64,000 nt of DNA, from NCBI RefSeq assembly GCF_002836255.1, contig NZ_PJAU01000057.1, positions 62,001 to 126,000 on the forward strand, read 5' to 3'. Below the pieces are notes generated by a model. The model was not told the origin of the DNA and ran no database searches. It saw only the letters and a program-made list of their open reading frames with translations. Position numbers and translations under genes: made by a program. Every line of letters begins with the position of its first letter. Position 1 is the stretch's first letter. Below, piece by piece: positions 58,169 to 64,000 of this stretch. Origin of the DNA: Colwellia sp. 75C3 (GTDB taxonomy: Bacteria; Pseudomonadota; Gammaproteobacteria; Enterobacterales; Alteromonadaceae).

Positions 58169-59644
58169 TTATTCACCAGTAATAATTACATTATCAATAT
58201 ATGCATTTTCACTATTTTTGTTAGCCTTTAGCACCAATTTAATAACTAAATTATCAAGTCCTAACGCATCACTAGGTAAAGTAAATGAATAATCTTCCCA
58301 TGCACTTACCGATGTTTCACCCAAGGTAATAAACAAGCTACCACCATCAATAGAGTATTCTGCTTTCAATGATTCACCTGAATCTAAACCATTAGTTTTA
58401 ACACTAAATGATAACGTTGCTGCAGAATAGGCTGCAGTAGAAATAGTGGTTTTCATTCGACTGGCATTAGTAAGTTTTGCACCATAAGAGCCTTCAAAAG
58501 CAGATGATAAGGTAGCATCACCCGAAACACCTGATACAGCCCAATCACTCAGCGTTCCACTTTCAAAATCATCACTAAATATAACCTGTTCAACAATATC
58601 AGCAGGAACTAATGCAATTATTGCATCCGCAACGGGTTCTAATGTAGTCCATTCATTGATTGATACATCATAGAATTTTTTAGTAGCATTTACTGCATGA
58701 GGAATATTCCTATCATTTAGTACACCAACAAAATCTTTAACAAAAGCAATTTGACGGGCATTATCATAATCATCACCTTTGTTATAATTACCTGCCATCC
58801 AAGCACCTTCCCAAATAGGGATACCTGTATCTACACTCCAAGCTACAGCCGCATCAGCTCTCTCAGTCATTAACGTAATTTCAGCTGCACCACCATCCCA
58901 ATAATAATGAGGGTTAGTTGGATCTGTACTTGGACCTGAAGCATAACCTTCGTGGAATTCGCCAATTAAATAGTCATTGCCAGCGGTTGGAATATCAAGT
59001 TGGTTCATACGGGTTGGATCTGAACGTTTATGAGCACTAAAGATCACGATACGTTCATCATTTTTACCGCCAGTACCACGTATCGCGGTAACTGCTTGTT
59101 CATAGGCTTCATTTAATTGGTTAATAGGCTCATCTGAAAGCGGACTACTCGCCGCAATTTCAACAATCAAATCAAACATTAATTCATAAGGGTAATCTTT
59201 ATAATGAACAGCGATATCTTCCCACCACTGTACCCAAGCGGCTTGAGTTGACTCGGTGGGGTTATCTTCAAAGGTATGTGATTGGTTGGCGATAATTGGA
59301 ATCATCCCATTATCTAATGCATCTTGAATTTGTTCATCTAAAAATGTAAATACAGCTGTTGGTGAATCATTAGCAATACGCAAACGAATATGCTTGAAGC
59401 CTTTATCAGCAAACTCAACGGTAGCAACGGCAGTATAATCCTCTATCTTATTGGGCACTTCTGACCAAGTTGAATCTACCCCGGCTTTCATTAATTTCAC
59501 CATATCTTGTGGTGTAATAGGTGTTTGTGAATTAAGCACTTCCCCGTGGCTTAACGTGCCATAACTTGCTAATAATACGAATGAAATTGCTTTTGTTGTT
59601 AAAGATAGTTTTTTAGTGAATCTGCTTTTTAGTACGTTAGTCAT
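58169..59644 (-). CDS. secreted GH5-like glycoside hydrolase with C-terminal accessory domain
   Basis: 491 residues. A signal peptide (about 1-34, LLASYGTLSHG) leads into a (beta/alpha)8-type catalytic domain to about 345: FKHIRLRIAND, MIPIIANQSHTFEDNP, YELMFDLIVEIAASSP (Glu162, the acid/base position), GEFHEGY (His232) and GIPIWEGAW (Glu279, the nucleophile position). GH5 enzymes usually have Asn-Glu-Pro at the acid/base; here it is Val-Glu-Ile, so the family placement is tentative. A jelly-roll accessory domain (about 355-491: SDDFESGTLSDW) may bind carbohydrate. ATG 59644 is used since AAGAGG lies 7 bases upstream. The operator at 59740 controls it. Confidence 0.8.
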   Translation of the reverse strand: MTNVLKSRFTKKLSLTTKAISFVLLASYGTLSHGEVLNSQTPITPQDMVKLMKAGVDSTWSEVPNKIEDYTAVATVEFADKGFKHIRLRIANDSPTAVFTFLDEQIQDALDNGMIPIIANQSHTFEDNPTESTQAAWVQWWEDIAVHYKDYPYELMFDLIVEIAASSPLSDEPINQLNEAYEQAVTAIRGTGGKNDERIVIFSAHKRSDPTRMNQLDIPTAGNDYLIGEFHEGYASGPSTDPTNPHYYWDGGAAEITLMTERADAAVAWSVDTGIPIWEGAWMAGNYNKGDDYDNARQIAFVKDFVGVLNDRNIPHAVNATKKFYDVSINEWTTLEPVADAIIALVPADIVEQVIFSDDFESGTLSDWAVSGVSGDATLSSAFEGSYGAKLTNASRMKTTISTAAYSAATLSFSVKTNGLDSGESLKAEYSIDGGSLFITLGETSVSAWEDYSFTLPSDALGLDNLVIKLVLKANKNSENAYIDNVIITGE

Positions 59645-59739
59645 AATCATACCTCTTTTGTTATTATTATAATTTGTATAGAGATATATCTAAAACTTTG
59701 TCCTAGCGATAAATATTCTCACTATAAAAAGTATCATAA

Positions 59740-59755
59740 TTGATATCGTTGTCAA
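59740..59755 (-). promoter_or_regulatory. LacI-type operator upstream of GH5-like gene
   Basis: On the minus strand the sequence is TTGACAACGATATCAA, identical over 16 bp to the site before the TonB receptor and at nearly the same distance from the start codon (95 bp). The chance of such a repeat is very low, so I take it as a shared repressor site. Confidence 0.78.
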
Positions 59756-60178
59756 CTTTATTGTAACGATAAATATAGCAAAACTTACAAGTTGTTCAGT
59801 TTTAATTAGTTTTAATTAAATTTATTATTTAATTTTTACCCGTTTATAATTCTAATGGTAGCAAATACCACTTTAATGACTTGCCTAAGCTAAACGCTGA
59901 CGGCATCAATGGTGCCAAAGAACAGTTACTTGTATTCAATTAACTTATATTGGCTATCTAGCAATATTGTAGACAACACTTTTAGGTAATAGGATACTTT
60001 TGTGTTACAGCTGAAGAGTTAACGAAAAAGGTGATTACGGAATATTTAGCCCATCATTTTGGTAAATAAAGTGACAGCTTAGAAGTGTAATAATTGTTTT
60101 AGCGGAAATGAGAGGTTTTAAATATAAATTCTAACTCGTTGTTTTTAGACTGTTTTTGTTTTTTTGATTTGGTTTAAT
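59756..60178. other. intergenic region with short coding-like fragments
   Basis: Plus-strand fragments YHFNDLPKLNADGINGAKEQ (near 59868) and VTAEELTKKVITEYLAHHFGK (60005-60069) have coding-like composition but are short and unconnected. They may be relics of a decayed gene. Nothing else recognised. Confidence 0.35.
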
Positions 60179-61045
60179 TTAATTAATTATGTTTGATGAT
60201 AAATCTATCCATAACTCTTTACGCATTAATGGCGTGCTTGCCGGCACTAAAGGGTTATCCAAAGAAAATACTTTTCGATTTTGTTTTTTTACTTTGTTAA
60301 TAAGATGTCCATAATAAGTCGTAAATAATTTGTTGAAGCTGCCATCTATTAATGCTTTTTCTAAGCCAGATTTTATATCTGAAGCTAAGTCATTATTGCC
60401 CTTTTTAACATAGAAATAATAAGCTGTAGGGTAATGAATCATGCTACTTTTTTCTATCATGATATTAAGTGTAGGGTAGTTTTTTATTTCGTTAAACACT
60501 TGCAAAATGGAACGTGGAAAATAATCAAATCGGTTTTTATCTAGCATTAACCATAGTCCGTTAAAACTGCTACCTGTTTCTACGTATATGTTATTTCTTT
60601 GCATTATTTCGGTATCACTCCAAAGGTGAAATAAACCAGGCGTTAATTTTTTAAAGTCGTCTAGCGTTGTTAAAGACTTAAAAATATCTTTATTTTTTGT
60701 ATTTACCATCGGAATGCGCCAACCGTTAAGTCCTTTGAGTAAAGGAAATTCTATCGCTAAATGATTTTCTAAACGGTATGTTGTTGCACCAGCAAAAATA
60801 ACATCAAACAATTCATCTTGCTCCATGTATGCAAAAGCACGATCTTTAGGGATTTTTTCAGTAAAAGGCACTAGTTGATAATTTTTTTTTGAATTATAAC
60901 TAAGTACATGTTGTAAGAGTTCAACGCTGTATTTGTTTTTACTACCAAAGTAATGAATGTCTTTAATTGGTTCCTTAGCGGTAGCAGAAATTGAAAATAT
61001 GAGTAATACGTAGATAAAACACCGTATTTTTGAAGTCCTTTTCAT
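60179..61045 (-). CDS. periplasmic substrate-binding-like protein in glycan locus
   Basis: 288 residues with a signal peptide (about 1-23, ISATAK). The body resembles family 3 solute-binding proteins (IHYFGSKNKYSVELLQHVLSYNS..., DVIFAGATTYRLENHLAIEFPLLKGLNGWRI). No transporter partners lie beside it. It could sense or scavenge a small solute. Similar in size and kind to the orphan protein at 42171, but not closely alike. Ligand unknown. Confidence 0.7.
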   Translation of the reverse strand: MKRTSKIRCFIYVLLIFSISATAKEPIKDIHYFGSKNKYSVELLQHVLSYNSKKNYQLVPFTEKIPKDRAFAYMEQDELFDVIFAGATTYRLENHLAIEFPLLKGLNGWRIPMVNTKNKDIFKSLTTLDDFKKLTPGLFHLWSDTEIMQRNNIYVETGSSFNGLWLMLDKNRFDYFPRSILQVFNEIKNYPTLNIMIEKSSMIHYPTAYYFYVKKGNNDLASDIKSGLEKALIDGSFNKLFTTYYGHLINKVKKQNRKVFSLDNPLVPASTPLMRKELWIDLSSNIIN

Positions 61046-61128
61046 ATTACTCTCTTTATATATTGTGCCAATAAAAGTTAAATTGCTTTTACTGGCACGT
61101 TAGTTATAAGGTTATTTCTAATAACAAC

Positions 61129-62607
61129 TTAATGCGATTTAGATTTTTTCTTACTTTTTTTATTTTTCTTTTTTACAGTATGGGCGTCAATATCGTCTTT
61201 CCAATTAGTGAGTTTAGCAAGCATTTCAGCTGTTTTTTCTGGCATTAATTTGGCTAAGTTGTTCGCCTCACTTTTATCATCTTTTAAGTTATATAATTCA
61301 ACTTTTCCTGTAGACCAAAAATCTAACAGCTTCCATTCGCCTTCAATTATTGCAGAGCTATTGGTATCACCTGTTTTACTGGGGCGAGCTGCAGGAGAGT
61401 GCCAAAACATAGCTTTTCTAGGTGTTTCATCACTGTTTAAAGCGGCTAAGTAGCTTACACCATCTTGATGATCTTTTGGTGCAAGTGATAAGCCAGCCAT
61501 TTGTAATATAGTCGGGTAATGATCTGTTCCGGTAACTTGTACTTGGCTAATTGAACCTGCTTTTACTTTTTCAGGCCATTTAACAATAAGTGGTACACGA
61601 GTGCCTCCATCATAAATCCAGCCTTTACCGTGGCGGTAGGGATTGTTGCTAGTAGCAAGCACACGGTTAGATTTTAAACCTCGGCTTGATAATCCACCGT
61701 GATCTGAAGTTAAAATAATAATAGTATTATCTTCAAGTCCTAATTTTTTTAACTGCTGTTCAATACGCCCGACACTAATATCAACACTTTCAACCATCGC
61801 AGCGTAATCTGGATTGTTTTGAATGGTTTTATGATAGCCAGTGCTATCTTTAATTAAATCGGCATCACTCTTAGGACCCGCATTGGCAATGCCTAGCTTT
61901 TTCATTTTAGTTTTATATTTTTTAACTAAAGCAGGCTTACCTTCAATAGGTGTATGAACAGCATAATGCGCTAAAACTAATAAAAATGGCTGATCTTTTT
62001 TCTGTTCAATAAACGTTAACGCTTCATCGGTTAGGCGATCCGTTAAGTATTCTTCTTCGGAGCCTTCTACTTTAGCAAAACCTTTATTTTTTCCTGATTT
62101 ACTCATTTTAGTGTAAGGAAAATAATAACTCGGTGGCGCGCCCCAATGACCAGCCATAATACTGCTATCAAAACCTTGCTTGGTTGGATCTCCGCCTTCT
62201 TTACCTAAATGCCATTTACCGATATAACCCGTTTGATAACCAGCCTCTTTTAGATGTTCACCAAAAGTAACTGCAGATAAAGGTAAGTGATGTTTACCGA
62301 CACGTTCACCTTGCGGTACACCATAGCGCGTAGGGTAACTACCACTAAATATTGCAACGCGAGAAGGCACACAGCGAGGGTGTGCGGCATAAGCGTTATC
62401 AAACTTCATGCCATCTGCGGCCAGCTGGTCTATGTTAGGTGTTTCGTAGAAGTTGCTACCGTAGGTGCTTAAATCTTGACGACCAAAATCATCAACCAAT
62501 AACATCACTACATTAGGTTTACTCGTGCTTTTATCAGGAGTAGCAACAGCTTGGCTACAGGTAAATAAACTCAGTCCTGAAAATAATAAAAATAATGAAT
62601 TTTTCAT
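61129..62607 (-). CDS. secreted type I sulfatase (arylsulfatase A-like)
   Basis: 492 residues. The signal peptide covers about 1-22 (SQAVA). Metal Asp39-Asp40 lie in LLVDDFGRQDL, Cys79 in RCVPSRVAIFSG is the formylglycine precursor, GKWHLGKEGG carries the catalytic Lys-His, and LTSDHGGLSS completes the metal site. The C-terminal 15 residues are Lys/Ser rich. ATG 62607 is used (GGAAG 6 bases upstream); a TTG four codons earlier is less likely. A second sulfatase of a different subfamily from that at 51798 implies a glycan with more than one sulfate position. Confidence 0.92.
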   Translation of the reverse strand: MKNSLFLLFSGLSLFTCSQAVATPDKSTSKPNVVMLLVDDFGRQDLSTYGSNFYETPNIDQLAADGMKFDNAYAAHPRCVPSRVAIFSGSYPTRYGVPQGERVGKHHLPLSAVTFGEHLKEAGYQTGYIGKWHLGKEGGDPTKQGFDSSIMAGHWGAPPSYYFPYTKMSKSGKNKGFAKVEGSEEEYLTDRLTDEALTFIEQKKDQPFLLVLAHYAVHTPIEGKPALVKKYKTKMKKLGIANAGPKSDADLIKDSTGYHKTIQNNPDYAAMVESVDISVGRIEQQLKKLGLEDNTIIILTSDHGGLSSRGLKSNRVLATSNNPYRHGKGWIYDGGTRVPLIVKWPEKVKAGSISQVQVTGTDHYPTILQMAGLSLAPKDHQDGVSYLAALNSDETPRKAMFWHSPAARPSKTGDTNSSAIIEGEWKLLDFWSTGKVELYNLKDDKSEANNLAKLMPEKTAEMLAKLTNWKDDIDAHTVKKKNKKSKKKSKSH

Positions 62608-62950
62608 AACATCTTCCAATTTATATTGATAAATAATAGTTAAATTAATGGCTAGTGAGCATTAAACTGATATTTATATGCTACAGCCACTTTTATTGGG
62701 CGTTAACTTGGTTAATTTTACCCCTGAATTCAAGGCGTTTCGCGCCTATCATTGCGTCAGGGCTAAAGAATCTTTCTTTACTGTTGCCCATAAATCAAAG
62801 TCTATGCATCATTTTTAGGCAGTAATGAACTGTATGGTTCATATTTGGCTTGAGGCCGTTATTAACCTTTGGCAACTAAGTAAAATTTGGCTCAATCAAA
62901 TGTTGCTAGAAAGAGCCAAATAGGTTGGGACTGGTAACTAAAATCAAAGG
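62608..62950. other. intergenic region between sulfatase and GH3 gene
   Basis: 343 bp, no ORF of note. A small hairpin, AAGGCG/CGCCT, lies near 62731-62746. No copy of the LacI-type operator was seen here, so the sulfatase may be transcribed with the GH3 gene upstream or from another promoter. Confidence 0.45.
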
Positions 62951-64000
62951 CTAAAATTGATAATGAAAGTTTATTTTTTCACTGCCAATAGCAAGGGTAA
63001 ACTCACCCTCTTCAACAATACGCTTTAGTTTAGGGTTAACAAAAGTTAAATCACCTTTACTGATACTAAAGTTAACTTGTTTGCTTTGTCCTGCTTTTAA
63101 ATTGATTTTTTTGAAGGCTTTTAAACGTTTAACTGCAGGACTAACAGAGGCGAATAAATCGCTAACATAAAGCTCTACGGATTCTTTTCCTTCAAACTTT
63201 CCTGTGTTGGTAACCTTTACCGAAATATTAAGTTTATTGTCACCTTTAAGTGTTTTACTGCTCAGTTTAATATTTGAATAAGCAAAAGTGGTATAACTTA
63301 AACCATGCCCGAATGGCCATTGTGGTTTGTAACCGTTATAACTCATGTCACCAGGAGTTAATTGTTGAATATCATTTAAATAAACACGGTCGTAATTAGC
63401 AAAATCACCAGTACATTGTGGGTAACTGTAAGGTAATTTACCGTTAGGATTGTAATCACCAAAAATAACATCGCTAATAGCTTGTGCGCCCTGGCTACCC
63501 GGTATATACGCTTGAACTATTGCTTTTGTTGCGCCAACAATGTCTTTGATAATGCGTGGGCGTCCTTCGGCTAAAACAACAATGACGGGTTTACCCGTTG
63601 ATAATGCCGCTTGTGCTAAAGCCATCTGATTGTTTGCTAGGTTTAGGTCATCAAGGGCACCCGGCGATTCAGCATAGGCATTTTCACCTAAGGCAAGTAC
63701 TATATAATCTGCTTTTTTTGCTTTTGTAATTAAACCTTCAACGTCATAATTTTTCTCGTTATTAAAACCTGCGTAGGTGTGAGTGATTAAGTTCTTTTTA
63801 CCAACTGCTCTATGAAAAGCATCTAAAATTGTTTTTTCATTTTCAGGGTAGTTAGCCTCAACATCACCCTGCCATGAATATGACCAGCTACCATTTAATG
63901 GCGCATGAGAATGGCCTGTAGGACCTGCTAATAATATTTTAGCGTTTTTAGGCAAAGGCAAAATATCGTTGTCATTTTTTAATAACGTAATGGATTCACG
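62951..64000 (-). CDS. GH3 family glycoside hydrolase, C-terminal part (cut by window end)
   Basis: 350 residues are visible; the frame stays open to the window edge (RESITLLKNDNDILPLP, the usual join between the two GH3 domains). The part seen is the alpha/beta sandwich domain (AKILLAGPTGHSHAPLNGSWSYSWQG, shown in part, near the edge; VVLAEGRPRII; FGDYNPNGKLPYSYP; PFGHGLSYTTF) and the fibronectin III-like C-terminal domain. GH3 enzymes are mainly beta-glucosidases or beta-xylosidases. The nucleophile Asp domain lies outside the window. Confidence 0.93.
   Translation of the reverse strand, partial: RESITLLKNDNDILPLPKNAKILLAGPTGHSHAPLNGSWSYSWQGDVEANYPENEKTILDAFHRAVGKKNLITHTYAGFNNEKNYDVEGLITKAKKADYIVLALGENAYAESPGALDDLNLANNQMALAQAALSTGKPVIVVLAEGRPRIIKDIVGATKAIVQAYIPGSQGAQAISDVIFGDYNPNGKLPYSYPQCTGDFANYDRVYLNDIQQLTPGDMSYNGYKPQWPFGHGLSYTTFAYSNIKLSSKTLKGDNKLNISVKVTNTGKFEGKESVELYVSDLFASVSPAVKRLKAFKKINLKAGQSKQVNFSISKGDLTFVNPKLKRIVEEGEFTLAIGSEKINFHYQF

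Noticed and set aside
59868-60069. Two short plus-strand coding-like fragments as a real gene.
   Set aside because: They are too short, not in one frame and match no family I know; described only as possible relics in the intergenic entry.

Overview
The window is an AT-rich stretch of a marine gammaproteobacterial chromosome, most likely Colwelliaceae or another Alteromonadales. This rests on the protein sequences, the order cmk-rpsA-ihfB-lapA-lapB-pyrF and gyrA-serC-aroA, a complete tusDCB-tusE set, class Ia nrdAB-yfaE, and the AT-rich base composition. No organism was identified by database search.

Layout. (1) 1-625: the 3' end of a norD-like gene and a small zinc-ribbon membrane protein, the tail of a nitric oxide reductase locus. 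(2) 914-19418: a long one-directional chemosensory and signalling cluster: STAS, cheY, cheA, two cheW, a soluble receptor made of globin + 4 PAS + MCP signalling domain, cheR, cheD, cheB, a small membrane MCP, a STAS/PP2C partner-switching pair, an orphan response regulator, a PAS hybrid histidine kinase and a REC-GGDEF-HPt protein. (3) 19447-23327 (minus): yfaE, nrdB, nrdA with two NrdR-box-like sites 31 bp apart upstream. (4) 23894-41772: housekeeping genes ubiG, gyrA, serC, aroA, cmk, rpsA, ihfB, lapAB, pyrF, gapA, gnd, msrB, a DUF2989-like lipoprotein and a long GAPDH. (5) 42171-46761: an orphan periplasmic binding protein, a gene remnant, a small YjfB-like protein, tusEBCD, yccA and tag. 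(6) 46945-48523: tandem tRNA-Ser(UGA) genes followed by a tyrosine integrase and a DUF4224-type protein, the start of an integrated element. (7) 49243-51150: a crotonase and a divergent LysR regulator. (8) 51798-64000: a polysaccharide-use locus with two type I sulfatases, a TonB-dependent receptor, an EF-hand protein, a decayed IS3 element, a GH5-like secreted enzyme with a C-terminal accessory domain, a periplasmic binding protein and the C-terminal part of a GH3 enzyme.

How the parts work together. The che cluster looks like the class that contains Pseudomonas aeruginosa Che2 with its receptor Aer2/McpB: soluble receptor, CheD, and a C-terminal xWEEF CheR-binding pentapeptide. Here the receptor carries an N-terminal flavohaemoglobin-like globin with Tyr-B10, Gln-E7 and His-F8 equivalents, plus four tandem PAS domains that each keep a candidate haem His and the last-strand Trp. 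It is therefore a candidate receptor with up to five haem sites, for O2 or NO. The same gene string runs on into an HsbA/HsbR (CrsA/CrsR)-like partner switch and a diguanylate cyclase, which suggests that gas sensing, stress or motility control and c-di-GMP are linked. Three proteins in the cluster (CheD, the small MCP and the orphan response regulator) end in the same type of acidic tail closing in Leu-Phe.

In the polysaccharide locus an identical 16-bp LacI-type operator, TTGACAACGATATCAA, lies about 90 bp upstream of both the TonB receptor and the GH5-like gene, and a near copy lies 45 bp upstream of the first sulfatase. This defines a small regulon whose regulator is not in the window. 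Structured non-coding repeats are also present: two diverged copies of one inverted-repeat element lie at 9285-9418 and 30328-30413, and another long hairpin lies after lapB.
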